A stretch of 64,000 nt of DNA from Galbitalea soli (GTDB taxonomy: Bacteria; Actinomycetota; Actinomycetes; Actinomycetales; Microbacteriaceae). Numbering within the stretch: the stretch's first letter is position 1; each line of letters begins with the position of its first letter. Shown one piece after another: positions 1 through 8,216 of the stretch. The stretch spans positions 186,001-250,000 of the forward strand of contig NZ_JAAGWZ010000004.1 of NCBI RefSeq assembly GCF_010686725.1, given 5' to 3'. The notes below the pieces were generated by a model. The model had not been told where the DNA came from. It did not search any database and saw only the letters and a program-made list of their open reading frames with translations. The translations under genes were made by a program, and so were the position numbers.

Positions 1-1434
1 ACCCAGCGACTGAGCCTCGAGTTCCACGAGAGCTACACCTCGGGGCGCATCATCGCGCGGCAGACGAGCGACCTCGACTCGATCCGCGAACTGCTCGACT
101 CGGGCATCAACCAGCTCATCCAGGGGCTGCTCTACATGGTGTTCATCGCGATCGCCATGTTCTCGCTCGACTGGGTGAGCGGGGTCGTGCTGTTCGTCTC
201 GCTCGTGCCGCTGTACTTCTTGAGCCGGTGGTTCCAGACGCGCTCGCAGAAGCTCTTCCGGCTCTCGCGGGTGGCCTCGGCGCGCCTCATCGTGCACTTC
301 GTGGAGACCATGACGGGAATCCGCGCGGTCAAGGCGTTCCGCAAGGAGAAGCGCAATGAGCGGGAGTTCGGCGAGCTCGTCGAGGACTACCGCGATGTCA
401 ATGGCAAGGTGATCCAGCTGTTCGGGATCTTCGACCCCGGGCTCGTGCTCATCGGCAATGTGACCCTCGCGGTCGTGCTGCTCATCGGCGGACTGCGGGT
501 CGCCTCCGGCGGTATCGAGATCGGCGCCCTCCTCGCGGTGCTGCTGTACACGCGGCAGTTCTTCGCGCCGGCGGAGGAGATGGCGATGTTCTATAACTCC
601 TACCAGTCGGCGGCCGCCGCGCTGGAGAAGATCTCGGGCGTGCTGGAGGAGCAGCCGAGCGTGCCGGACCCGACGCGACCGATCGATCTGTGGAAGGCGA
701 AGGGGCGCATCACCTTCGACGCGGTGCGCTTCGAGTACACCGAGGATCGCGTGGTGCTGCCGACCTTCGATCTGGAGATCCCGGCGGGGCAGACGATCGC
801 GCTCGTCGGCTCGACCGGCGCGGGCAAGTCGACGCTCGCGAAGCTCATCTCGCGGTTCTACGACCCGAGCAACGGCAGCGTGCTGCTCGACGGCATCGAC
901 CTTCGCCGGCTGCACCCGAAAGACCTGCGTCGCGCGATCGTCATGGTCACGCAGGAGGCGTACCTGTTCTCGGGCACCGTCGCCGACAACATCGCCCTCG
1001 GCAAGCCGGAGGCGAGCCGCGAGGAGATCGTGGCGGCGGCGAAGGCGGTCGGCGCGCACGAGTTCATCCAGAGCCTGCCGAACGGCTACGACACCGATGT
1101 GAATAAGCGCGGTGGGCGGGTGTCGGCGGGGCAGCGCCAGCTGCTCTCCTTCGCGCGCGCGTTCATCGCCGACCCGGTGGTGCTCATCCTCGACGAGGCG
1201 ACCGCCTCGCTCGACATCCCGAGCGAGCGGCTCGTGCAGGAGGGGCTGCAGACCCTGCTCGCCGACCGCACCGCGATCATCATCGCCCACCGGCTCTCCA
1301 CCGTGGCCATCGCCGATCGCGTGCTCGTGATGGAGCACGGTGTGCTCGTGGAGGACGGCACGCCCGCCGACCTCATCGCGGGCACGGGACGATTCGCGCA
1401 GCTGCACGCAGCCTGGCGCGACTCGCTCGTGTAG
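1..1434 (+). CDS. ABC exporter, membrane domain fused to ATPase, 5' end outside window
   Basis: The frame runs in from the left edge without a start, so only the last 477 residues are visible. The first part is hydrophobic (roughly nt 115-230 and 425-560) and is the end of an ABC-type-1 exporter membrane domain. It is followed by a complete ATPase domain: Walker [10 protein letters not shown] near nt 808, Q-loop [10 protein letters not shown] near 946, signature VSAGQRQ near 1120 (a variant of LSGGQ), Walker [13 protein letters not shown] near 1180 and H-loop IIAHR near 1276. Half-transporters of this MsbA/LmrA type pair as homo- or heterodimers in the plasma membrane and export lipids, drugs or peptides. 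The substrate cannot be told. A partner half-transporter may lie upstream of the window. Confidence 0.93.
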   Translation, partial: TQRLSLEFHESYTSGRIIARQTSDLDSIRELLDSGINQLIQGLLYMVFIAIAMFSLDWVSGVVLFVSLVPLYFLSRWFQTRSQKLFRLSRVASARLIVHFVETMTGIRAVKAFRKEKRNEREFGELVEDYRDVNGKVIQLFGIFDPGLVLIGNVTLAVVLLIGGLRVASGGIEIGALLAVLLYTRQFFAPAEEMAMFYNSYQSAAAALEKISGVLEEQPSVPDPTRPIDLWKAKGRITFDAVRFEYTEDRVVLPTFDLEIPAGQTIALVGSTGAGKSTLAKLISRFYDPSNGSVLLDGIDLRRLHPKDLRRAIVMVTQEAYLFSGTVADNIALGKPEASREEIVAAAKAVGAHEFIQSLPNGYDTDVNKRGGRVSAGQRQLLSFARAFIADPVVLILDEATASLDIPSERLVQEGLQTLLADRTAIIIAHRLSTVAIADRVLVMEHGVLVEDGTPADLIAGTGRFAQLHAAWRDSLV

Positions 1435-1512
1435 CGCGGCGGGCGTCGCTCGTGGCGCGGGCGACTCGTGGCGCCGGCGACACCTGCCGTGGGCGCGGCG
1501 CATCCCGGCTCC

Positions 1513-1914
1513 TCAGCTCGGGATGTGCCGCGCTCGCGCGATGTCGACGCGGTAGCTCTCCGCGTCGCGCACGGCTCCCCGCAGCGGCGTGCCCTCCGCG
1601 CGGTAGTGCTCGAGCGCCCGCGCGCCGTGGTCGACGGGCGGATGACCGCTCGCCCGCACCACGCGCCACCACGGCAGCTCGCCGCCGTAGTACGCCATCA
1701 CCTGACCGACCGCGCGCGCGGCCCGCGAACCCAGCGCCGCCGCCACGTCGCCGTAGCTCATCACGCGACCCGGCGGGATGTCGCTGACGACCGCGACCAC
1801 GCGGCTCACGAAGTCGTCATCGGGCGGGCGCCGCACGGGTTCGTCGTCGGGCGCGCGCTCGCCGGCGTCGCGCCGGTCCGGCCCGGGCACGCGCGTCACC
1901 TCAGAGCGCCTCAC
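1513..1914 (-). CDS. alkyltransferase-like (ATL) MGMT-family DNA-binding protein
   Basis: The 133 residues carry one domain of the O6-methylguanine methyltransferase DNA-binding fold from about residue 35: FVSRVVAVVSDIPPGRVMSYGDVAAALG, then PWWRVVRASG. In true methyltransferases the second block reads PCHRV with the acceptor cysteine; here that position is tryptophan, so the protein should bind alkylated bases but not repair them itself. ATL proteins are known to flag O6-alkylguanine for nucleotide excision repair. The first 30 residues are Arg/Asp/Pro-rich and probably disordered. The chosen GTG lies just after the stop of the upstream acetyltransferase gene, so the two are probably co-transcribed; a start further in is possible. 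Confidence 0.85.
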   Translation of the reverse strand: MRRSEVTRVPGPDRRDAGERAPDDEPVRRPPDDDFVSRVVAVVSDIPPGRVMSYGDVAAALGSRAARAVGQVMAYYGGELPWWRVVRASGHPPVDHGARALEHYRAEGTPLRGAVRDAESYRVDIARARHIPS

Positions 1915-1915
1915 C

Positions 1916-2368
1916 TCAGAGCTCGAGGGCGCCGATGTTCTCGCCGTACTGCGTCTGGCCGATCACGGTGAACCCCGTGCGGAGGAAGAACTGCTCGGGA
2001 CCGGACTCGCCCGGCTCCCAGATGACGGTGAGACGGGTGAACCCGCGGCGTCGCGCCTCGTCGGCGACCTCCTTCACCGCGAACTTGCCGACCCCCAGGC
2101 CCTGCACGTCGGCGGCCACGTTGATGCGCCAGATGCAGGCCCGAAACTCCTCCTGCTCGGCATCCGGATCGAAGTTGCCGCGCACGAAGCCGACCACCTC
2201 GTCGCCGTCGACGATCACCCGCGGCCAGGAGGTCAGCGGATTGATCCACGCGTCGGCGATCGAGTACGACACGGGCGTCACGAACTGTTCCTGACCGGGA
2301 CGCAGCGTGAGGCTGTTCGCCGCCACGATGTTCTTGGCCGACAGGTCTTCCAGTCTGAGCTCGCCCAT
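1916..2368 (-). CDS. GNAT-family N-acetyltransferase
   Basis: A 150-residue single-domain acetyltransferase of the Gcn5-related fold. The acetyl-CoA binding stretch is seen as INVAADVQGLGVGKFAVKEVADEARRRG (about residues 84-110), with the core strand VVGFVRGNFD before it. Substrate unknown; small-molecule amines or protein N-termini are typical. I placed the start at the ATG at 2368 and not at the GTG two codons upstream, because a TAGCCT -10 element ends six bases before this ATG, matching a leaderless arrangement seen repeatedly in this window. The ATL gene follows directly. Confidence 0.88.
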   Translation of the reverse strand: MGELRLEDLSAKNIVAANSLTLRPGQEQFVTPVSYSIADAWINPLTSWPRVIVDGDEVVGFVRGNFDPDAEQEEFRACIWRINVAADVQGLGVGKFAVKEVADEARRRGFTRLTVIWEPGESGPEQFFLRTGFTVIGQTQYGENIGALEL

Positions 2369-2380
2369 GCACACAGGCTA
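2369..2380 (-). promoter_or_regulatory. leaderless promoter of the acetyltransferase gene
   Basis: TAGCCT at 2380-2375 (minus strand) is followed by exactly six bases and the ATG at 2368. There is no Shine-Dalgarno sequence. This fits an actinobacterial -10 element with transcription starting at the start codon. Confidence 0.6.
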
Positions 2381-2456
2381 ACGCGGGGGCACCGATCCGC
2401 ATACCCCGCGGAGGCCGCCCAGGGCCGACAATGGTGAAAGCAGAGAGAGGAAACCC

Positions 2457-3209
2457 ATGACGGGCAGGGTCGCCATCGTGACGGGGGCAGCGCGCGGCAT
2501 CGGGGCGGCCATCGCGGGGAGGCTGGCGGCGGCCGGCCACTCCGTGGCCGTCATCGACCGGCGGGAAGCGGACACGGCCACGACCGTGGAGTCGCTGCAC
2601 CGCTCGGGTGCGCGAGCGATCGGCATCGGGGCCGACGTCGCCGACGCGGGGGAGGTGGCCGCGGCCGTGCAGCGCGTCGAAGCGGAGTTGGGGGCGCCGG
2701 TGATCCTCGTCAACAACGCGGGGATCCTGCGCGACAACCTGATCTTCCGGATGACCGACGACGACTGGGACGCCGTGATGGCGGTGCACCTCCGCGGCAC
2801 CTTCCTCATGTCGCGTGCGGTGCAGTCCCACCAGGTCGCCGCGCGGTGGGGGAGGATCGTCAACCTCTCGAGCACCTCGGCGCTCGGCAACCGCGGCCAG
2901 GCCAACTACGCGGCGGCGAAGGCGGGCATCCAGGGATTCACGAAGACGCTCGCCATCGAGCTGGGGCGGTACAACGTGACGGTGAACGCGATCGCGCCCG
3001 GCTTCATCGCGACCGACATGCTGCGCGAGACCGCGGCGCGCATCGGCATGGAGTTCGACGACTATATGGCGGCCGCGGCGCGGGAGATCCCGGTCGGACG
3101 CACGGGAACGCCCGACGACATCGCGGCCGCGGCGGCCTTTTTCGTGAGCGAGGAGGCCTCCTTCGTCTCCGGACAGGTGCTGTACGTGGCGGGCGGCCCG
3201 AAGGCGTGA
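2457..3209 (+). CDS. SDR-family oxidoreductase, FabG-like 3-oxoacyl reductase
   Basis: A 250-residue classical short-chain dehydrogenase: cofactor loop TGAARGIGAAIA (residues 8-19), NNAG near 88, catalytic serine in LSSTSALG, and YAAAK (Tyr-x3-Lys) near 150, with the APGFIATDM block after it. The sequence is closest in style to 3-oxoacyl-[ACP/CoA] reductases, which use NADPH to reduce beta-keto thioesters, but many SDRs of this pattern act on other alcohols and ketones. The ATG follows a good ribosome site, AGAGAGG, eight bases upstream; a GACAAT element near 2425 could be the -10. It stands alone between divergent and tandem genes, so context does not narrow the substrate. Confidence 0.88.
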   Translation: MTGRVAIVTGAARGIGAAIAGRLAAAGHSVAVIDRREADTATTVESLHRSGARAIGIGADVADAGEVAAAVQRVEAELGAPVILVNNAGILRDNLIFRMTDDDWDAVMAVHLRGTFLMSRAVQSHQVAARWGRIVNLSSTSALGNRGQANYAAAKAGIQGFTKTLAIELGRYNVTVNAIAPGFIATDMLRETAARIGMEFDDYMAAAAREIPVGRTGTPDDIAAAAAFFVSEEASFVSGQVLYVAGGPKA

Positions 3210-3241
3210 GTGGAGCGGCCCGCACCGCGCCGGCCTCACGC
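3204..3241 (+). terminator. possible weak stem-loop after the SDR gene
   Basis: GCGTGAG at 3204-3210, which includes the TGA stop, pairs with CTCACGC at 3235-3241 around a 24-base GC-rich loop. No U-tract follows, so this is only a candidate. Confidence 0.3.
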
Positions 3242-3244
3242 ATT

Positions 3245-3283
3245 TATCTCGATGTCAAGATACTTCGTGAAGACTAGTAAGAT
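3245..3283 (+). promoter_or_regulatory. icd promoter with palindromic operator
   Basis: TATCTCGATGTCAAGATA (3245-3262) is an imperfect palindrome, TATCTyGA and its complement around a two-base centre. It overlaps the expected -35 position (TCAAGA, 3255-3260), which lies 17 bases from the -10 TAAGAT at 3278-3283. A repressor bound there would block polymerase. I do not know which regulator uses it. Confidence 0.55.
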
Positions 3284-3324
3284 CGAAACGGCCCGGAACG
3301 CGGCCAGAGGAGAGGAACTGCCCA

Positions 3325-4539
3325 GTGGCAAAGATCAAGGTTGAAGGAACGGTCGTCGAGCTCGATGGCGATGAGATGACCCGCATCATCTGGCAGAAGA
3401 TCAAGGACACCCTGATCCACCCCTACCTCGATGTCACCCTCGAGTACTACGACCTCGGCATCGAGCACCGCGACGCGACCGACGACCAGGTCACCATCGA
3501 CGCGGCCCACGCCATCCAGAAGCACGGCGTCGGCGTGAAGTGCGCGACCATCACGCCCGACGAGGCCCGCGTCGAGGAGTTCGGCCTCAAGAAGATGTGG
3601 AAGAGCCCGAACGGCACGATCCGCAATATCCTCGGCGGCGTCATCTTCCGCGAGCCGATCATCATCTCCAACATCCCGCGACTGGTGCCGGGCTGGAACA
3701 AGCCGATCATCATCGGCCGCCACGCCTTCGGCGACCAGTACCGCGCGACCGACTTCGTCTTCAAGGGCGCGGGCAAGCTCACCGTGCAGTTCACCCCGGA
3801 TGACGGCTCCGAGCCCATCAAATTCGACGTGTACGACGCGCCCGACGACGGCGTCGCGCAGGTGCAGTACAACCAGGACGCCTCGATCCGCGACTTCGCG
3901 CGCGCGAGCCTCAACTACGGCCTCTCGCGCAACTACCCGGTGTACCTCTCCACCAAGAACACGATCCTCAAGGCCTACGACGGCCGATTCAAGGACATCT
4001 TCCAGGAGATCTTCGAGACCGAGTTCAAGGAACAGTTCGACGCCGCGGGCCTCAGCTACGAGCACCGGCTCATCGACGACATGGTCGCCTCGGCCATGAA
4101 GTGGGAGGGCGGCTACGTCTGGGCCTGCAAGAACTACGACGGCGACGTGCAGAGCGACACCGTGGCCCAGGGCTTCGGCTCCCTCGGCCTCATGACGAGC
4201 GTGCTCTCCACCCCCGACGGCAAGGTCGTCGAGGCGGAGGCCGCGCACGGCACGGTCACCCGGCACTACCGCCAGCACCAGGCGGGCAAGCCCACGAGCA
4301 CCAACCCGATCGCCTCGATCTACGCGTGGACCCGCGGTCTCGCGCACCGCGGCCTGCTCGACGGCAACGAGGCGCTCATCCAGTTCGCCAACACGCTCGA
4401 GGACGTCGTCATCACCTCCGTCGAGGCCGGGCACATGACTAAGGACCTCGCGCTCCTCGTCGGTCCCGACCAGAAGTGGGAGACCACCGAGGAGTTCCTC
4501 GACACGCTCGACAAGAACCTGGCCGCGCGCCTGGCCTGA
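3325..4539 (+). CDS. icd: NADP-dependent isocitrate dehydrogenase, homodimeric eukaryote-like type
   Basis: The 404-residue product converts isocitrate to 2-oxoglutarate and CO2, making NADPH in the TCA cycle. The N-terminus [19 protein letters not shown] and the substrate-binding block [13 protein letters not shown] (about residues 93-105) are typical of the type-II homodimeric enzymes found in eukaryotes and many actinobacteria, not of the E. coli type or the 80-kDa monomeric type. The family's catalytic Asp region is present around [24 protein letters not shown] (residues 252-275). Length is as expected. The GTG start has AGGAGAGG upstream. The gene is monocistronic, preceded by a palindrome overlapping its -35 region. 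Confidence 0.96.
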   Translation: MAKIKVEGTVVELDGDEMTRIIWQKIKDTLIHPYLDVTLEYYDLGIEHRDATDDQVTIDAAHAIQKHGVGVKCATITPDEARVEEFGLKKMWKSPNGTIRNILGGVIFREPIIISNIPRLVPGWNKPIIIGRHAFGDQYRATDFVFKGAGKLTVQFTPDDGSEPIKFDVYDAPDDGVAQVQYNQDASIRDFARASLNYGLSRNYPVYLSTKNTILKAYDGRFKDIFQEIFETEFKEQFDAAGLSYEHRLIDDMVASAMKWEGGYVWACKNYDGDVQSDTVAQGFGSLGLMTSVLSTPDGKVVEAEAAHGTVTRHYRQHQAGKPTSTNPIASIYAWTRGLAHRGLLDGNEALIQFANTLEDVVITSVEAGHMTKDLALLVGPDQKWETTEEFLDTLDKNLAARLA

Positions 4540-4580
4540 CCCGGTCGCCGGGGTGCGGCGGTCGGATGACCGGCTCGCCG

Positions 4581-4680
4581 CATCCCGCGCCCCGCATCCC
4601 GCGCGCCGCCCCCCGCGCCCCGCGCCCCGCCGGCGCCCCGGCGCCCCCGCACCCGGCGCCCCCGCACCCGGCGCCCGTCG
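4581..4680. repeat. C-rich low-complexity tract with 15-bp tandem repeats
   Basis: The 303-base gap between icd and the protease gene contains a strand-biased run made of CCCGCGCC- and CCCGCATCC-like words, ending in two exact copies of GCGCCCCCGCACCCG (4641-4655 and 4656-4670) and a partial third. No coding potential is evident. The rest of the gap holds the protease promoter region. Confidence 0.6.
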
Positions 4681-4803
4681 CCCCACCGGCGGGGTCCCGC
4701 GCCCCACTTGTGCCCCAGCCAGCGACGAGCGCCGCCCCACCCTCGTTTGAGCGATAGCGCGAATCGTGCCCACTGGGTAGCCTGAACAGGCCGGACCCGA
4801 TTG

Positions 4804-4821
4804 CATGAGACGTCTCTCATG
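4804..4821. promoter_or_regulatory. inverted repeat upstream of the subtilase
   Basis: CATGAGA and TCTCATG are perfect 7-bp arms around CGTC, 22 bases before the GTG start. A TAGCCT at 4782-4787 upstream would serve as a -10 element, so the repeat would lie in the early transcript or act as an operator. Regulator unknown. Confidence 0.45.
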
Positions 4822-4842
4822 TGGAGATGACCTGGGGGAATC

Positions 4843-7800
4843 GTGCGACAACCGTTACGAGCGCGCGTTCGCGCGCGCCGTGGCGCCGCCGGTGCGCCCC
4901 GCGCCGTGTTCGCCGCCCGCGCGCCTCGCGCGGTGTCGGCGGCCCTCGCCGTCAGCCTGGCGCTCACCGCCGTCTTCGCGGCCGGCTCCGCGAGCGCCGC
5001 ACCCGCCAGCACGCCGACCGCCACGCCGGTCGCCACGCCGAGTCCGACGCCTACCAGCACGCCTGTCGTCGCACCCGCCGGCACTCCGACTGCCACTCGG
5101 ACCGCCACTCCGACCGCCACGCCGACTGCCGCTCCGCCGCGACCCGCCCGTCCGGCATCCGCCGCGCTTGCCGCGCTCGCCGATGCGCCCAAGCACTACC
5201 GCGCGGGCACCTACATCGTGCGGCTCAAGGCCGATCCCACCTCCACCTACGCGGGCGGCACCGCGGGCTTCGTCGCCACGCGGCCCGCCGCGGGTCGTCA
5301 GCTCGACGCGCACTCCGCGGCGGCGACCCGGTACTCGCAGCACCTCGCGAGCGCGCAGACCGCGCTCACTCGCCGCTATGGCGTCTCACCGCTCTACCGC
5401 TACACGCTTGCCTACAACGGCTTCGCGGCGCACCTCACCGCTGACCAGGCGAGGGAACTCGCGGCCGACCCGGCCGTCGCCGCCGTCGTGCCCAACCGAA
5501 TCCTGAAGGTGCAGTCGAGCGGCTCCGCCCCGCTCACCAGCCAGAGCTCGCTGAGCTACCTCGGCATCAGCACCTCGAGCGGGGTGTGGCACGCGCTGGG
5601 TGGCGTGGGGAAGGCCGGGCGCGGGATCGTGATCGGCGATCTCGACACCGGCATCGCACCCGAGAACCCGTCGTTCGCGGGCGAGCCGCTCGGCACGACG
5701 CCCTCGAGCGGCACGCCCTACCTCAGCGGCAACACGGTCGTGTTCACCAAGAGCGACGGCCGGGTGTTCCACAGCACCCGCATCGGCGCGGCCGACGGGT
5801 GGACGGACGCCGACTACAGCACCAAGATCGTGGGCGCCAAGTTCTACGTCGCCGGGTTCGGGGCGTCGAACGTCGGCTTTCTGAACGGCGGTTCGCAGGG
5901 TATCCGCGAGTACCTGTCACCGCGTGACGGCGCCGACCACGGTTCGCACACCGCGAGCACGGCGGCCGGCGACTACGGGGTCGACGCCACCGTCGGCGGG
6001 ATCGACTACGGCGGCATCAGCGGAGTCGCCCCCGCCGCCAAGATCGCGATGTACAAGGTGTGCTGGGACGGCACGGCGGCCGACGAGAGCCTCGACGGAT
6101 GCGCGACGGCCGATATCGTCGCGGGCATCAATCAGGCCGTCGCCGACGGTGTCGACGTGCTCAACTACTCGATCGGCGGTGCGCCCGCGACGAGCGTGTA
6201 CTCGCCCACCGACGAGGCCTTCCTCAACGCTTCCGCGGCCGGCATCTTCGTCGCAGCTGCGGCGGGCAACTCGGGGCCCGACAATTCCACGCTCGACAAT
6301 GCGGCACCCTGGGAGACCACGGTCGCCGCCAGCACGATGCCCGCGTTCGAAGCCACGCTCGTGCTGGGCAACGGCCGCCGCTACGCGGGGGCCAGCATCT
6401 CTGTCACCGCGAACCCGGCGACCCAATTGCGCAACCGGCCGATCGCGATCGCCCAGTGGCTGCGGGTCACCGGCGCGACCGCGCTCGACGCCTCACTCTG
6501 CAAGGCGGGCACGCTCGATCCGGCGCGGGCGGCGGGAAAGATCGTCGTCTGCGATCGCGGCGGCAACGCGCGCACCGCGAAATCCGCCGAGGTCAAGCGC
6601 GCGGGCGGGGCGGGGATGATCCTGCTCAACGACGCCGCCGACTCGGGTGACGTCGACCTCGACACCCACAGCGTGCCGACCATCCACATCGACTACCCGA
6701 GCCGCTCCGCCATCCGCGCCTACGCCTCGCAGCCGACCGCGACCGCCAGCTTCCGCCTCGGCAACCTGACGCCGCAGACGACCGCCGTGCCGCAGGTCGC
6801 CAGCTTCTCGAGCCGCGGGCCGGCACTCGCCAACGGCTCCGACGTGCTCAAGCCCAACATCACGGCGCCCGGGGTCTCCATCCTCGCCGCGTCCAACAAC
6901 GCACCCGGCGGGGCGGGGCGCTGGGAGTTCCTCTCCGGTACCTCTATGGCGACCCCGCACATCGCGGGTCTCGCCGCCCTCTACCTCAGCGCCCACCCCC
7001 GGGCGACGCCCGCCGAGATCCAGTCCGCCCTCATGACGACCGCCCGCAATACCGTCACGGTCTCCGGGGCGCTCGTGCGCGACCCGTTCTCGCAGGGCGC
7101 GGGAGAGGTGAATCCGCGACAGTTTCTGAACCCCGGGCTGGTCTACCTGGCGGGCCCGACCGACTGGAAGCGCTACCTGCTCGGCGCTCGCGCGGTCTCG
7201 CGGTCGGCGGCGGGCTTCGCGGGGCTCAGTCCCGTTGATCCGAGCAACCTCAACTCCGCATCCATCGCCATCGGCGACTTCGCGGTGAAGCAGACCGTCA
7301 CCCGTCGCGTCACCTCCACGGCACCCGGCGTCTACCACGTCGCGGCCTCGGTGCCGGGGCTCGGCGTGAAGGTGCGCCCCAAGTTGCTCAGCTTCACGCG
7401 CGCGGGGCAGACCAAGACCTTCACCGTCACCCTCGTGCGCAAGGGTGCCCGGCTCGACGAGTACCGCACCGGCTACCTCAGCTGGAAGAAGCTGCACAGC
7501 TCGCTCGTCGTCAAGATCCCGATCGCCGTGCACCGCACCATCCTGCAGGCGCCCGCCACCGTCACCTTGCACGCGGCCACGGGGCACGCGGATGTCCGGC
7601 TCATCGCCGGCGCTGTGAGGTCGACGATTCGCATCCAGGCGACCGGGCTCGCCGCGGAGCAGACGAAGGCCGCCACCGCCGTCAGCGGTGGGCATCAGCA
7701 GTTCGTGCACCACCTCGGCGCGGGCAACCAGTACCTGCGCTTCACCACGGAGCTGCCCAGGGCGCGCTCCGACACCAACCTCGATCTGCTCGTGTTCTAC

Positions 7801-8199
7801 TACCCGCGCGGGGCGCTCGTTCCGCCGCCCACCGCCGACCTCAGCGCCTACGACCTGAACGACCTCGTCGGCATCTCCGCCGACACGACGAGCAACGAGG
7901 TCGCTGACGTGGTGACCACGCAGGAGCAGTACCGACGCGGCGGCTACTTCGTCGTCTACGTCGCCGACACCGCCGCGCCGAGCTCGCCCGTCGCCTACAC
8001 CTCGGGCCTCTACGCGATCGGCGTCCACACCAACACGGGGCGGTACCACTCCAACCACACACGCCTGCACGCGAAGGGCGGAACACCGATCAGCTACCGA
8101 CTGAGCTGGAGTGGGCTCGCCCCGCACCGCTCCTACCTTGCGTTCGTGTTCTACGGCAGCGCGCCCGTGTTCACGACCGTCCAGCTCACCATCCCGTGA
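4843..8199 (+). CDS. secreted S8-family subtilisin-like serine protease, 1118 residues
   Basis: An Arg-rich N-terminus and hydrophobic stretch ending ASA (about residue 55) form a signal peptide. Next comes a Thr-Pro repeat linker (residues 56-105), then an I9-type inhibitor propeptide (about 122-223, HYRAGTYIVRLKA to VVPNRILKV). The catalytic domain follows, with Asp in IGDLDTG (about 268), His in DHGSHTAS (about 369) and Ser in SGTSMATPH (about 701). A protease-associated domain is inserted at about 500-620 and a fibronectin-like C-terminal region follows the catalytic Ser. This layout matches large extracellular subtilases that degrade proteins. The GTG start has GGGGGA upstream. No sortase motif or C-terminal helix is seen, so it is probably released into the medium. 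Confidence 0.94.
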   Translation: MRQPLRARVRARRGAAGAPRAVFAARAPRAVSAALAVSLALTAVFAAGSASAAPASTPTATPVATPSPTPTSTPVVAPAGTPTATRTATPTATPTAAPPRPARPASAALAALADAPKHYRAGTYIVRLKADPTSTYAGGTAGFVATRPAAGRQLDAHSAAATRYSQHLASAQTALTRRYGVSPLYRYTLAYNGFAAHLTADQARELAADPAVAAVVPNRILKVQSSGSAPLTSQSSLSYLGISTSSGVWHALGGVGKAGRGIVIGDLDTGIAPENPSFAGEPLGTTPSSGTPYLSGNTVVFTKSDGRVFHSTRIGAADGWTDADYSTKIVGAKFYVAGFGASNVGFLNGGSQGIREYLSPRDGADHGSHTASTAAGDYGVDATVGGIDYGGISGVAPAAKIAMYKVCWDGTAADESLDGCATADIVAGINQAVADGVDVLNYSIGGAPATSVYSPTDEAFLNASAAGIFVAAAAGNSGPDNSTLDNAAPWETTVAASTMPAFEATLVLGNGRRYAGASISVTANPATQLRNRPIAIAQWLRVTGATALDASLCKAGTLDPARAAGKIVVCDRGGNARTAKSAEVKRAGGAGMILLNDAADSGDVDLDTHSVPTIHIDYPSRSAIRAYASQPTATASFRLGNLTPQTTAVPQVASFSSRGPALANGSDVLKPNITAPGVSILAASNNAPGGAGRWEFLSGTSMATPHIAGLAALYLSAHPRATPAEIQSALMTTARNTVTVSGALVRDPFSQGAGEVNPRQFLNPGLVYLAGPTDWKRYLLGARAVSRSAAGFAGLSPVDPSNLNSASIAIGDFAVKQTVTRRVTSTAPGVYHVAASVPGLGVKVRPKLLSFTRAGQTKTFTVTLVRKGARLDEYRTGYLSWKKLHSSLVVKIPIAVHRTILQAPATVTLHAATGHADVRLIAGAVRSTIRIQATGLAAEQTKAATAVSGGHQQFVHHLGAGNQYLRFTTELPRARSDTNLDLLVFYYPRGALVPPPTADLSAYDLNDLVGISADTTSNEVADVVTTQEQYRRGGYFVVYVADTAAPSSPVAYTSGLYAIGVHTNTGRYHSNHTRLHAKGGTPISYRLSWSGLAPHRSYLAFVFYGSAPVFTTVQLTIP
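5005..5155 (+). repeat. Thr-Pro coding repeat in subtilase linker
   Basis: Short degenerate repeats of ACGCCGACCGCC type encode a run of TPTATP, TPSPTP and TPVVAP units directly behind the signal peptide. Such linkers are often O-glycosylated spacers in secreted actinobacterial proteins. Confidence 0.6.
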
Positions 8200-8216
8200 C
8201 CCGGAGCCCGGAACGA

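Noticed and set aside
1435-1512. GGCGC-rich direct repeats after the ABC exporter considered as an attachment site
   Set aside because: No integrase, tRNA or matching second copy in the window.
6493-8127. Long open frame antisense to the subtilase (544 codons)
   Set aside because: Arg/Gly/Val/Asp-rich shadow of a well-supported gene; no domain, ribosome site or promoter.
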